Made by a program: the position numbers and the translations under genes. 64,000 nt of DNA from Hyphomicrobium sp. D-2. GTDB lineage: Bacteria; Pseudomonadota; Alphaproteobacteria; Rhizobiales; Hyphomicrobiaceae. The stretch covers positions 419,271 through 483,270 of the forward strand of contig NZ_JARXLA010000005.1 of NCBI RefSeq assembly GCF_029872155.1. Reading direction: 5' to 3'. This document shows positions 28,026 through 37,294 of this stretch, one piece after another. The first letter of the stretch is position 1. Every line of letters begins with the position of its first letter. The notes under the pieces were generated by a model. It did no database searches and had not been told where the DNA came from. It saw only the letters and a program-made list of their open reading frames with translations.

Positions 28026-28206
28026 GGGCGCCTCCGTGATGCGTGACTTGCGGGTGAACCTGATCCGGTGACTGTGGAGCCGGTTCGCTGAATGCCCTCT
28101 GAAGTGGCGCTTGCAGCCGCTGTTCATGAAGAGCGACGGCTGATCCCATAGCTGCATTGGAGACCTTTGGCGCGTGCAATGCACCTTGGCGATCTGCAAT
28201 GGCGCT

Positions 28207-28953
28207 CTATGGCGATGGCGCCGCCCCATCCACAGCATCCTGGACGACCGGAGCGGGTTCGGATGCTGGTGTGGCCGCGGGGCTTGACTGGCTATCGGCG
28301 CGCTTGCGCTCGGGCATGGAGACGGCTTGACGCCGCATGCTGAGCATCTGATCGGAATACCAAGGCAGCGTGCGCTCGAAGACGACGGGCTCGACCGCAT
28401 TGGTGAACAGCTTGTCGATGAAGTCCGGACGGCGGGCCTGTGCGGTGACAAGGTTCAGCGTGAAGCGGAAGTCGCCCGCGTCGTCGATCAGCTTCGGGAA
28501 CACATCGCCATCGGGATAGAAGCGGATCGTGTCGCTGAAGGTTTCGCGGCCCGCGATCGACAGCGGCGCAAATGAGCGGTTGGGCGCATCGGCGTTGACT
28601 TGATGCTCGCCGAGGAAGGCGCTGTAGAACTGCTTTTTCTGATTGGTCTTGAGGTTCTCGGCGGTGAGCTGCAGCGACAGGATCGTGCCGGTGCGCGCGC
28701 CGGAGTTCGTCACCGTGATGGGAATGGAAAACAGCTCGGTGTCGCCGCTGCCATCGCGCGCATACTGAATGACCGGTGGAATGAAGACCTCGATCTCGGC
28801 TGTCTTGAAGCTTGTCTCGTATAGCGAGTAGGCGGACAGTGCGAGTGCGAAGGCTGAAAGAATTGTCGCCTGCCAGCCGCCATAACCCATTGCTGCGGTG
28901 AGATTTGCGCGGGATTGCTCATCGCGCTGCGCCGCACGGTCAGTCGTCGTCAT
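28207..28953 (-). CDS. Hypothetical membrane-anchored protein
   Basis: 248 residues from ATG 28953 (GGGGAA 6 bases upstream; a GTG at 28968 is the alternative). A hydrophilic N-terminus precedes one membrane helix near residues 30-50 (ILSAFALALSAYSLYET). An extracytoplasmic beta-rich domain follows (IPITVTNSGARTGTILSLQL, DTIRFYPDGDVF) that resembles an immunoglobulin-like or lipid-binding sandwich. The tail is rich in Ala, Pro and Ser. No family is recognised. It is divergent from the DUF2189 gene at 29109. Confidence 0.72.
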   Translation of the reverse strand: MTTTDRAAQRDEQSRANLTAAMGYGGWQATILSAFALALSAYSLYETSFKTAEIEVFIPPVIQYARDGSGDTELFSIPITVTNSGARTGTILSLQLTAENLKTNQKKQFYSAFLGEHQVNADAPNRSFAPLSIAGRETFSDTIRFYPDGDVFPKLIDDAGDFRFTLNLVTAQARRPDFIDKLFTNAVEPVVFERTLPWYSDQMLSMRRQAVSMPERKRADSQSSPAATPASEPAPVVQDAVDGAAPSP

Positions 28954-29108
28954 AGTTTGTTTCCCCACCGGGCGGAGCGCCCTCTTTGATGGCGGTTATC
29001 CACGCGCACGAAATTCGGCGGCTGCGTGGCGGCCAGGATCACGCTATGTAACAGAGTTGCAGCCCGAGCGCTGCCGTTAGGAGAATGAGCGGAAGGAGCA
29101 CGTTTTCC

Positions 29109-29912
29109 ATGGCAGGCGAAGACCTTTCCCGACCCAACGCGGCGACGCATCCGCTTGGCTTTCCGGTGCGCCGTGTTGCGCTTGATGCCCCCTGGGCCTG
29201 GCTGGCGGCCGGCTGGCGCGACCTGTGCGCCAATCCCGTGCTGAGCATCGGCTTGGGCATCATTTTCACTGCGGGAGGATGGCTGCTCTATTGGCTGCTT
29301 GAGCGCCAGGAGCTGGTGTCACTGGTGCCGGTTCTGGGGGCTGGCTTCGTGCTGATCTCGCCGGTGCTGGCGGCGGGCCTCTATGAGATGAGCCGCCTGC
29401 GAGAGAAGGGGCAGCGTGTCACGCTGGGCGCGGTGGTGGCGGGAATGCGCTCGGCGATTGGCCGGCTGGCGCTGTTCGGTGTCGCGCTGTTTCTGGCCTT
29501 TTTCGCTTGGGTTCAGTTGGCGTTTTTGCTGCTCGGCCTGTTTCTGGGCGAGGTGGCGGTGCCGGACCCGAGCCAGTTTGTTCATACGGCGCTGTTCACC
29601 AACGCCGGTTTGGCGCTGCTGTTCGCGGGCACCATTCTGGGTGCGGCTCTGGCGGCGATGGTGTTCAGCATTTCAAGTATCGGTGCACCGCTGCTGCTGG
29701 CCGAGGACGTTGATACCGTCACTGCGATGGCGACCAGCGTGCGGGCGGCGGCGGCTAACATCGGCCCGATGTTGCTGTGGGCGGCGCTGATCGCCGGTCA
29801 CATGATGATCGGTCTGCTGACGCTATTTCTGGGGCTTGCAATCATCCTGCCGTTGCTGGGGCACGCGACGTGGCATGCCTTCCGCGCGCTGACGGTCGTG
29901 GATGACATCTGA
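29109..29912 (+). CDS. DUF2189 integral membrane protein
   Basis: 267 residues, starting at ATG 29109 with AAGGAG 10 bases upstream; the in-frame ATG 29085 has its Shine-Dalgarno too close. Residues 15-45 (VRRVALDAPWAWLAAGWRDL) are the conserved DUF2189 lead-in. Six membrane helices follow, including PVLSIGLGIIFTAGGWLLYW, LVPVLGAGFVLISPVLAAGLY and GLLTLFLGLAIILPLLGHATW. The family is common in proteobacteria and uncharacterised. The final HATWHAFRALTVVDD is also typical. Confidence 0.9.
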   Translation: MAGEDLSRPNAATHPLGFPVRRVALDAPWAWLAAGWRDLCANPVLSIGLGIIFTAGGWLLYWLLERQELVSLVPVLGAGFVLISPVLAAGLYEMSRLREKGQRVTLGAVVAGMRSAIGRLALFGVALFLAFFAWVQLAFLLLGLFLGEVAVPDPSQFVHTALFTNAGLALLFAGTILGAALAAMVFSISSIGAPLLLAEDVDTVTAMATSVRAAAANIGPMLLWAALIAGHMMIGLLTLFLGLAIILPLLGHATWHAFRALTVVDDI

Positions 29913-29960
29913 CAATTGCGAACGGCGGATCGAACCGTTTGCCTGCGGTAACCAGACTGC

Positions 29961-30821
29961 TCAATTGAAATGATAGTTCACGCCAACGCGCAGGATTTGG
30001 CCGTTGAAACGTGTCGATCCGGTCAGATCGTTCACAAACAAGGGTGCGCCCTGGCCCGCTGCGTTCGGTAGCACCATCGGGGCGACGCTGCCGGCGGAAA
30101 ACCGCTCCTTGCCGAGGTCGTAATAGAGATAATCGCCGCCGAGGCTCCAGTTTGCGCCCAGCAGCCATTCAATGCCGCCGCCGAGGGTCCAGCCGACGCG
30201 TGTCGAGGTTGACTTAGCGGAACTCACCCCATTGTCGATGGTCGACAGATTGATTGTCTGGCTTACGTCGACGCGGCTGGTGGTGCCGGCATAGGCCAGA
30301 CCGCCGGTTCCGTACATGAGCAGCGACGGGCTGAGCAGCATTCCGAGCCGGCCGCGCAGCGTGCCCAAGTAGTCGACTGAATGGGATATGGTTGTGGTGG
30401 TGGTATAGGTCCAGGCGGGGGTGAAAGTGCTTTGATACGGACGGCCTGGATCGGCGCCCGGTCCCTGCAGGTCAGTTTCGAAGCCAGTGACGAAACCACC
30501 TAGCTGCCAGTTGTAACCCAGCTTGCCGCCGGCAAAGAAGTTCGTTCCCTTGCCGCTCACATACTTGCCCGATGTCTGGCTGGCATAGATGTCGGCAAAC
30601 ACGTTGGCGAACGGTTCAAGCGGGTTGAGCGCGGACGTTGTGGTCGAGATGTCGGTGGTGTCGTGGCTGTTCCAGGTGCCGCCGACGACGAGACCGGCAT
30701 AAGCACCCTGCCATGCCGATCCGGCCGGTTCCTGCGCCATTGCAGCGACCGAAAAAGCGGCGAGCGCTCCAGCGGAGCAGGCGATCAATCCGATGGCGCG
30801 AAATGGGCTGGTGGCAGGCAA
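29961..30821 (-). CDS. Omp25-like outer-membrane beta-barrel protein
   Basis: 286 residues with a signal peptide (cleavage near AMA-QE). WQGAYAGLVVGGTWNSH is the first strand. KLGYNWQLGGFVTGFETDLQG, GTLRGRLGMLLSPSLLMYGTGG and GWTLGGGIEWLLGANWSLGGDYLYYDLG follow, and the protein ends LRVGVNYHFN. This is the standard eight-strand LomR/Omp25 pattern, also found in the genes at 6653 and 11199, but the loops are different. The loop around residues 45-85 is long and Thr/Ser-rich. No specific role is known. Confidence 0.87.
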   Translation of the reverse strand: MPATSPFRAIGLIACSAGALAAFSVAAMAQEPAGSAWQGAYAGLVVGGTWNSHDTTDISTTTSALNPLEPFANVFADIYASQTSGKYVSGKGTNFFAGGKLGYNWQLGGFVTGFETDLQGPGADPGRPYQSTFTPAWTYTTTTTISHSVDYLGTLRGRLGMLLSPSLLMYGTGGLAYAGTTSRVDVSQTINLSTIDNGVSSAKSTSTRVGWTLGGGIEWLLGANWSLGGDYLYYDLGKERFSAGSVAPMVLPNAAGQGAPLFVNDLTGSTRFNGQILRVGVNYHFN

Positions 30822-30980
30822 TGTCGTTCTCCGGTGCGAATCGGCAAGAAATATCGCACCGAACGTTATTCAATTGGCGGTGGTGTCACTATGACCTCAG
30901 CGCAACAGCCAGTTGAATAGGGCTCGCGGTGGCGCCGGTGTGCATCGCCCGTCTGTGTCTTCGCGCCAGGTGAGTGGAGG

Positions 30981-31826
30981 CTACTCTCCGCGCCGCCGCG
31001 CCATGAAGGCGATGCGCTCGAACAGGTGCAGATCCTGCTCGTTCTTGAGCAGCGCGCCAGCCAGTGGCGGAATGACCTTGCGCGCTTCATGCTCGCGCAG
31101 CGTTTCAGGCGAGACATCCTCGTTCAGCAGCAGCTTCAGCCAGTCGAGCAGCTCCGACGTCGATGGCTTCTTCTTGATGCCCGCCATGTCGCGGATGTCA
31201 TAGAAGATGCGCATCGCTTCCGACACCAGCCGGCCCTTGAGGCCGGGGAAGTGCACGTCAACGATTTGCTGCATCGTGTCGGCGTCGGGGAACTTGATGT
31301 AGTGGAAGAAGCAACGGCGCAGGAATGCGTCCGGCAGCTCTTTCTCGTTGTTGGACGTGATGATGACGATGGGGCGGTTGTGCGCCTTCACCGTTTCGCC
31401 GGTCTCGTAGACGAAGAACTCCATGCGATCGAGTTCCTGCAACAGGTCGTTGGGGAATTCGATGTCGGCCTTGTCGATCTCGTCGATCAGCAGCACGGGG
31501 CGCCCGTCGTGCACGAACGCTTCCCACAGCTTGCCGCGCTTGATGTAGTTGCCGATGTTCTTGACGCGCTCATCGCCGAGCTGGCTGTCGCGCAGGCGCG
31601 AAACGGCGTCGTACTCGTAAAGGCCCTGCTGCGCCTTGGTGGTGGATTTGATGTGCCATTCGATGATCGGCACGCCGAGGGCCTCGGCGACCTCGATGGC
31701 CAGCGCGGTCTTGCCGGTTCCCGGTTCGCCCTTGATGAGCAGCGGGCGCCCCAGGGTGATGGCGGCATTGACGGCTACCTTGAGGTCGTCGGTGGCGACA
31801 TAGCGGCGCGTGCCTTCGAACTTCAT
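30981..31826 (-). CDS. MoxR-family AAA ATPase
   Basis: Chaperone-like AAA+ ATPase of 281 residues. Walker A is GEPGTGKT (residues 33-40), Walker B is VLLIDEIDKAD, and sensor 1 is IVIITSNNEKELPDAFLRRC with the arginine finger. The subgroup pattern (MKFEGTRRYVATDDLKVAVN) is the one usually found directly upstream of a von Willebrand factor A protein (CoxE-like). Here the gene ends at 30981 and is followed by an unrelated beta-barrel gene, so the usual partner is missing from this position. Confidence 0.9.
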   Translation of the reverse strand: MKFEGTRRYVATDDLKVAVNAAITLGRPLLIKGEPGTGKTALAIEVAEALGVPIIEWHIKSTTKAQQGLYEYDAVSRLRDSQLGDERVKNIGNYIKRGKLWEAFVHDGRPVLLIDEIDKADIEFPNDLLQELDRMEFFVYETGETVKAHNRPIVIITSNNEKELPDAFLRRCFFHYIKFPDADTMQQIVDVHFPGLKGRLVSEAMRIFYDIRDMAGIKKKPSTSELLDWLKLLLNEDVSPETLREHEARKVIPPLAGALLKNEQDLHLFERIAFMARRRGE

Positions 31827-32010
31827 CGCGGAATATTGCCCTTCTGGTGGGGCGGCGTCGATACGCCGGCTGCGTGTCTGGTGGGTTTGGACCGGAAAGG
31901 AGGCAGGCTCCCAGGTGGCTTATGGCCCTTAGCCCATTGAGAATCGGCGGTATAATAAGGCCGCCATTTTTATTGAGACCACTTAAGCTTAGGTGCGATG
32001 GCAGAACGTC

Positions 32011-32040
32011 TTGACAGATCGCCGCACTGCCGCCAATAGA
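32011..32040 (+). promoter_or_regulatory. Candidate promoter of dksA
   Basis: A perfect -35 hexamer TTGACA is followed after about 17-18 bases by a weak -10-like AATAGA. It lies 70-100 bases upstream of the long-form start at 32111. Confidence 0.35.
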
Positions 32041-32110
32041 GGCGCCGAAATGCAGCTTGTTGTCGGTCCGATGCTAGATCGGCCGTCTCTACCAGCCTCC
32101 CGGAGGCCTG

Positions 32111-32935
32111 ATGAGCAAGCAAGGCGCAAAAGAGCTGAAGAAGGCTAAGGGTCGGCCTGGCGAGGCTGCGGCCGGCAGTGCGGCTTCGAAAACTGCCGCG
32201 AAGCGAGAAAGTGCTGCCGTTGCCAACGTGAGGGCGGCAGCCAGCGGCGCCGATAGCGTCAAGAAGGGTGCCCCAAAAAGAGGGCGCGCAAATCCCGGCG
32301 GGACAGAACTTCAGCCGGGTGCTTCAGGAAAACAATCGGGCGCAAAAAAAGCAGCGACAAAGAAGGCCAAGCCCGATCAGAACACTACGTCCAAGGTTAC
32401 GGCCAAGGGGAGGACGTCCGACAAAGCGCCGATGATCGGCGGCAGTTCCGGCAGTACTGAGCCGGTGATGGTTGAGCAGAATGTTGCGGGGAGAAAAATG
32501 ACGGCACGCGCCAAGACAACGTCGATTGTGCTGCCTCCGGATTACAAGCCTTCGGAGGACGAGCCGTTCATGAATGAGCAACATCGGGCGTACTTCCGCC
32601 AGAAGCTGCTCAATTGGAAGGATGAGATCATCCGTCAGACCCGCGAGACGCTGGTGGGATTGCACGAGGAATCGACCCAGCATGCGGATCTGGCCGACCG
32701 GGCCACATCGGAAACGGACCGCGCGCTTGAGCTGCGCGCCCGTGATCGTCAACGCAAGCTGGTCGCTAAGATCGACGCAGCAATCGCGCGGATTGATGAC
32801 GGCTCGTACGGGTATTGCGAAGACACAGGCGAGCCCATCGGCCTGAAGCGTCTGGATGCACGGCCGATTGCGACGCTGTCGGTTGAAGCGCAGGAGCGGC
32901 ATGAACGCCGCGAGAAGGTCTACCGCGAAGACTGA
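32111..32935 (+). CDS. dksA: DksA-family RNA polymerase-binding regulator with a long basic N-terminal extension
   Basis: Binds the RNA polymerase secondary channel and acts with ppGpp in the stringent response. The C-terminal 145 residues are DksA: a coiled coil with LADRATSETDRALELRARDRQRKLVAKIDAAIARIDDG split over two helices, then YGYCEDTGEPIGLKRLDARP. Only one of the four zinc-finger cysteines remains, as in many alphaproteobacterial DksA proteins. Residues 1-129 are Lys/Ala/Gly-rich and histone H1-like (KKAATKKAKP). GGAGG precedes ATG 32111, but GGGGAGA also precedes an internal ATG at 32498 that would give the usual short DksA. Both forms may be made. A terminator follows. Confidence 0.88.
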   Translation: MSKQGAKELKKAKGRPGEAAAGSAASKTAAKRESAAVANVRAAASGADSVKKGAPKRGRANPGGTELQPGASGKQSGAKKAATKKAKPDQNTTSKVTAKGRTSDKAPMIGGSSGSTEPVMVEQNVAGRKMTARAKTTSIVLPPDYKPSEDEPFMNEQHRAYFRQKLLNWKDEIIRQTRETLVGLHEESTQHADLADRATSETDRALELRARDRQRKLVAKIDAAIARIDDGSYGYCEDTGEPIGLKRLDARPIATLSVEAQERHERREKVYRED

Positions 32936-33014
32936 TCGGAAAATCGCGGCGATGGCTGGCTGCTGGCCTAGGGTTGGCGATAGAGCGGCCATCGGTCGAT
33001 AGCGGATAAATTGG

Positions 33015-33054
33015 AACGAGGCGCTGCGGTGGATGCCGAAGCGCCTCGTTTTTT
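33015..33054 (+). terminator. Rho-independent terminator after dksA
   Basis: A long stem AACGAGGCGCT / AGCGCCTCGTT, extended inward by CGG/CCG, is followed by six T residues. It lies 80 bases after the dksA stop codon and before the convergent sulfatase gene. Confidence 0.9.
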
Positions 33055-33103
33055 GTTTTGCGATCGCTATGCGTGGCGTGAGCCTACGCGGGCGGCAGTC
33101 ACA

Positions 33104-34834
33104 TCAGTTGCCCGTAGGCAGGCCGATGGTGAAGCCATCCTTCGCCAGCTCCTCCTGAATGTATTTGAACTTCTCATAGCGGCTGATCGTGATCGGACCA
33201 GTGTAAGTTTCGCTCTGAATCTTGCGCGGCGGAAACTTCTTGTACGTATCCATGAGGCCGGCGACGGCGTCGTTGGCAGGAACCATCGCCCACGTGTTCT
33301 CGGTGAAGTTGGTCATGAACACGTCGTAGCGCTCCTGCGGATCGGCCAGTATGTCGAACACCTGCGGAACGGTTGCGACGTAGCTCGATGGGCCCTTCCA
33401 GCCGAGGTTGGTGTCGACGGCAAGGCCGCCAGTCTTGGCGCCGTCGTCGCCGCGCAGATTGAACACGTACTTGAAGTTGTCGACGCGCACCGCACCGGGA
33501 GAAAGCTCGTCCTCTGTGAAGAAGAACCAGCTATCGCGCTTAGATTTGCCGGTGCCGAGCAACGCCGGTGTCATGTCAAAGCTGTCGAAGATGATCGGCT
33601 TACCTTCGCGATCGTTTTCCGGCAGGGGCACGCCACCGAGCGCTGCGAACGTTGCCATCAGATCAAGACCGCCGAGGATGTCGTTATTGACCGTGCCGGG
33701 TTTCACCTTGCCGGGCCAGCGCGCCATGGTGGGCACGCGATTGCCGCCTTCACGTACCGTGCCTTTGGTGCCGCGGAAAGGCGTGTAGCCGGCGTCGGGG
33801 TACACATCCTGCCAGGCGCCGTTGTCGACGGTGTAGAAGACCAGCGTGTTATCGGCCAGACCAAGCTCGTCCAGCTTTGTAAGAATGGCGCCGATGCGAG
33901 TGTCGAGCTCGACAACGGAGTCGGCATACTTCGACTTCGAGATCGACTTGTGAATGAAGTCCGGGTGCGGAAGGTTGGGCTGATGGTTCTTCATGAAGTT
34001 GACGTTGATGAAGAACGGTGTGTCGGGAGTCTTCGCAGCGTCGGTGAGGAACTCCGTCGCGGCCTTCTCGACATATGCATCAAGGAACGGGATGCCGACG
34101 ATGCCCTTTTCCGGCGTATCGACGTATTCACCGTTGACCTCAAACACCTGCTTCGCCTCTTCGCCAGCGTTGCCGGAGAGCGCGCCCTTCGTGACCTTCT
34201 GAAACATTTCCCGCAGCTTCGGGCTCATGTTCGGAAACCACTTCGGATCGCCATAGGTGTAGGCGTTAAGATGATACAGGAACGCGTACTGCATCACGTC
34301 GTAGCCCTGGGCGTTCGGCAGCGCGTAATCGCTTTCGCCAAGGTGCCACTTGCCGGTGAAGTAGGTTTTGTAGCCCGCGTTCTTGAGCACTGACGCCAGC
34401 GTCCATTCGGCTGCCGGCAGGCCGCCGCCCTGACCCTGGAACGCCACTGTCGTCATGCCGCTGCGGTTCGGAATGCGTCCGGTCTGGATGGCAGCGCGGC
34501 CGGGCGTGCAGCTCGGTTGGCCGTAGTAGTTTGTGAAGAACATGCCTTCGCGCGCGAGGCGATCGAAATTCGGTGTTGGCATGCCTCTGGCGTCACCACC
34601 CAGAAACGGGCCCAGATCGCCCCAGCCGGTATCGTCGGAAACGATCAGCAGGATGTTGGGTTTGCTGCCTGCAGCGGATGGTGCTGTTTGCGCCGTCGTT
34701 TCCTGCGTTGCCGTTGGTGTGGTTGTTTCCTGCGCTGTAGCGGACATCGGCATTGCCATGCACACGGATACAGCCACGGATATGGCGATCGCCGATATTC
34801 TTCCTGGCTGCTTCGCCCCTAGCAAGTCAGACAT
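33104..34834 (-). CDS. Exported arylsulfatase (type I, formylglycine-dependent)
   Basis: Hydrolyses sulfate esters in the periplasm or outside the cell. 576 residues from ATG 34834 (GGAG 6 bases upstream). The signal peptide ends near SATA-QE, followed by a Thr/Ala linker. The metal-site motif IVSDDTGWGDLG leads to QPSCTPGRAA, where C109 in the C-x-P-x-R motif is converted to formylglycine. GKWHLGESDY and the FINVNFMKNHQPN segment are also typical. The natural substrate is unknown. A formylglycine-generating enzyme lies divergently upstream at 35077, forming a sulfatase and activator pair. Confidence 0.93.
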   Translation of the reverse strand: MSDLLGAKQPGRISAIAISVAVSVCMAMPMSATAQETTTPTATQETTAQTAPSAAGSKPNILLIVSDDTGWGDLGPFLGGDARGMPTPNFDRLAREGMFFTNYYGQPSCTPGRAAIQTGRIPNRSGMTTVAFQGQGGGLPAAEWTLASVLKNAGYKTYFTGKWHLGESDYALPNAQGYDVMQYAFLYHLNAYTYGDPKWFPNMSPKLREMFQKVTKGALSGNAGEEAKQVFEVNGEYVDTPEKGIVGIPFLDAYVEKAATEFLTDAAKTPDTPFFINVNFMKNHQPNLPHPDFIHKSISKSKYADSVVELDTRIGAILTKLDELGLADNTLVFYTVDNGAWQDVYPDAGYTPFRGTKGTVREGGNRVPTMARWPGKVKPGTVNNDILGGLDLMATFAALGGVPLPENDREGKPIIFDSFDMTPALLGTGKSKRDSWFFFTEDELSPGAVRVDNFKYVFNLRGDDGAKTGGLAVDTNLGWKGPSSYVATVPQVFDILADPQERYDVFMTNFTENTWAMVPANDAVAGLMDTYKKFPPRKIQSETYTGPITISRYEKFKYIQEELAKDGFTIGLPTGN

Positions 34835-35076
34835 CACAAACTCCATTCCAAGCTGGACTCACAGCATTGGCACACACGGTGATTGCGATAGGAAGAAGGG
34901 AAACCGCCTTCGAGATGCACTTCGATTGTGTTGGTGTCGGAGAGCTTAAGTGGCCAATTTGAGTTGCTGTTCGTGCAAAACAATGCGGATTTAAAGCATT
35001 CGGCATGAGTGAAAAATTACGTCTGCTGCGCCATGCTCCCGGATAGGCCCAATAGAGTTGGTCTAACGAGGGCGGC

Positions 35077-36195
35077 GTGCAGATCACAGCGGAACAACTG
35101 AAGTCAGTGCTTCATCGCCAATTGTCGGGCGGTGCGCATGCTGCTCAAACAGCGTTGTGTGCGGCGCTATTGGCTGCCGGTTTTGTGCTCACCGGCGCTA
35201 GCGCATCGGCGCAAACGTCCGCACAGGGAAAAGTAGCCCAGCCTGCCGCTGACTGTCGCTCACCCATGCGCCTCGCCACCCGGAAATCCGTCACTGCGGC
35301 GGGCGACAAAACAGGGATGGTGTATGTGCCCGGTGGCGCGTTTATCATGGGCTCGGATCGGCAGCTGCCGGAAGAACGCTCTGCCCATACTGTGGAGGTG
35401 AGCGGCTTCTGGATCGACAGCCGCGAGGTAACGAACGCACAGTTCGCCGAGTTTGTGCGGGCAACCGGATATATTACGCACGCCGAGCGCGCCAATAATC
35501 CCGGTTCGGCGGTGTTTGTTGCACCTTCTGAACTGCCGCAGGGGGCCAGAACCTCGCAATGGTGGAAATATATTGAGAGCGCCAACTGGCGCCAGCCGGA
35601 AGGCGAGGGCAGTTCTATCGAAGGACGCGAGCGCCATCCCGTGGTGCATGTGACGTATGAGGATGCGCTGGCGTATGCCAACTGGCGCGGCCACGATCTG
35701 CCAACCGAAGCTGAGTGGGAATACGCTGCGCGCGGTGGCGACCGTGAAGAGATTGGAGCGCGCACGGCCTATGACGGTGAAAAGCCGATCGCCAACACCT
35801 GGCAGGGTGTTTTCCCGGTGCTGAACACCGCCGAGGATGGATTTGTCGGCACGGCTCCGGTCGGCTGCTTTTCGCCCAACGGATATGGCCTGTACGACAT
35901 GATTGGCAACGTCTGGGAATGGACGAGCGATTGGTATCGTCGCGGCCATGTAAATGTCGCGGCGGTGAATCCAAAAGGTCCACCGGGGCTTGCACCGCTG
36001 GCACCGGGCAGTGCGCCCAGCCGCGTTATCAAGGGCGGCTCGCACCTTTGCGCAGCCAACTATTGCGCGCGTTATCGCACCACATCACGGCAGCCGCAGG
36101 AAGCGGATCTGGGGACATCGCATGTCGGCTTCAGAACGGTTGTGCGCGATCAGGGCAGCAGCACCAAGGAAGCGAAGGCGAACGTGGGCAAGTAG
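35077..36195 (+). CDS. Formylglycine-generating enzyme family protein with signal peptide
   Basis: Oxidises the active-site cysteine of type I sulfatases to formylglycine. 372 residues from a GTG with GAGGG upstream. The N-terminus is extended and carries a hydrophobic segment near residues 24-40 (TALCAALLAAGFVLTGASAS) resembling a signal peptide. The SUMF1 domain begins at MVYVPGGAFIMGSD and contains REVTNAQFAEFV, DLPTEAEWEYAARGG and GNVWEWTSDW. C325 and C330 (KGGSHLCAANYC) correspond to the redox pair of true FGE. Export is unusual, since known bacterial FGEs are thought to work in the cytoplasm. It is divergent from the sulfatase at 33104. Confidence 0.9.
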   Translation: MQITAEQLKSVLHRQLSGGAHAAQTALCAALLAAGFVLTGASASAQTSAQGKVAQPAADCRSPMRLATRKSVTAAGDKTGMVYVPGGAFIMGSDRQLPEERSAHTVEVSGFWIDSREVTNAQFAEFVRATGYITHAERANNPGSAVFVAPSELPQGARTSQWWKYIESANWRQPEGEGSSIEGRERHPVVHVTYEDALAYANWRGHDLPTEAEWEYAARGGDREEIGARTAYDGEKPIANTWQGVFPVLNTAEDGFVGTAPVGCFSPNGYGLYDMIGNVWEWTSDWYRRGHVNVAAVNPKGPPGLAPLAPGSAPSRVIKGGSHLCAANYCARYRTTSRQPQEADLGTSHVGFRTVVRDQGSSTKEAKANVGK

Positions 36196-36241
36196 AAAAC
36201 GCAGGCGGTAAATGCAGGCGACAATGGAGCCGGGGCACGCT

Positions 36242-37294
36242 TCAGGTTTTGCGCTCGCGATCCAGAAGTTTGCGCTTGCGATCGATGCCCCAACGATAAC
36301 CCGACAGCGCGCCATCGGTGCGGATCACGCGGTGACAGGGAATAGCTATCGCGACACTGTTGGCCGCGCACGCGGTGGCGACAGCGCGCACGGCCTTGGG
36401 CATGCCGATCGTTGCTGCAATCTCGCTATAGGTTGCGGTTGAGCCAGGCGGGATTTCGCGCAGCGCCTGCCACACCAGATGCTGGAACGCGGTGCCGCGT
36501 ACATCGAGCGGCAGATCGATGCCCGATTGCGGTGCTTCCACCAGTCCGACAACCTTCGCCATCACGTCTTCAAAGTTTGCATCGCCGCCGATGAGATTGG
36601 CGCTGGGAAACCGGCGTTCCAGATCATGAATCAGCGCTTCGGGATCATCGCCCAAAAGGATTGCGGTGATGCCCTTGTCGCTGGCGGCAACGAGGATCGA
36701 CCCCAGCCAGCATTCTCCAACGGCGAAACGCATATCAACGTCTGTTCCGCCGGCGCGGTAGTCATTCGGTTTCATGCCGATGATGGCTCCGGAGTTGGCA
36801 TAGAAACGGCCGCTGGATTCAAAGCCCGCAGCGTGAACAGCTTCCGTTACGGATGTGCCCTGCAGCAGCGTTTTGCGCACGCGCTGCTGACGGACAGCAA
36901 CGGCATAGGCTTTCGGCGTGACGCCAACGGTGGCTTTGAACACGCGATGAAAGTGGTGTGCGCTGAGGCCTGCGGCGCGCGCAAGTGATGTCAGTGAAGG
37001 CTGCTGCTCGGCGGTTTCAATCAGACGGCAGATGTCGGCCATCTGTGCTGCGTGGCGATCATGCGGGGCCAGTTCGTCAGGCTTGCACCGCTTGCACGGG
37101 CGGTAACCGGCTTTTTCGGCCGCTGCGCAGGTGGCGTGGAATGCGATGTTGCCGCGATTAGGGCGCCGGGCCGGACATGAGGGACGGCAATAGATGCCCG
37201 TGGTTGCGACGGAATAATAGAATTTGCCGTCGAAGGAGCGGTCGCGGGTTTCAACTGCGTGCCAGTAGTCAGCGGTTTGTGCGGCGGTCTGCAT
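36242..37294 (-). CDS. ada: Bifunctional methylated-DNA repair protein and transcriptional activator Ada
   Basis: Removes methyl groups from phosphotriesters and O6-methylguanine and activates the adaptive response. 350 residues in three parts. The N-terminal zinc and methyl-acceptor domain has YCRPSC and CKRC. An AraC-type helix-turn-helix follows (LTSLARAAGLSAHHFHRVFK). The C-terminal methyltransferase has IPCHRVI with the acceptor cysteine. All four N-terminal zinc cysteines are visible. No alkB or alkA is adjacent. Confidence 0.95.
   Translation of the reverse strand: MQTAAQTADYWHAVETRDRSFDGKFYYSVATTGIYCRPSCPARRPNRGNIAFHATCAAAEKAGYRPCKRCKPDELAPHDRHAAQMADICRLIETAEQQPSLTSLARAAGLSAHHFHRVFKATVGVTPKAYAVAVRQQRVRKTLLQGTSVTEAVHAAGFESSGRFYANSGAIIGMKPNDYRAGGTDVDMRFAVGECWLGSILVAASDKGITAILLGDDPEALIHDLERRFPSANLIGGDANFEDVMAKVVGLVEAPQSGIDLPLDVRGTAFQHLVWQALREIPPGSTATYSEIAATIGMPKAVRAVATACAANSVAIAIPCHRVIRTDGALSGYRWGIDRKRKLLDRERKT

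Noticed and set aside
33011..34393. Long open frame (460 codons) on the plus strand opposite the sulfatase
   Set aside because: It mirrors a well-supported sulfatase gene, has no ribosome site and no family similarity. Long antisense frames are common at this GC content.
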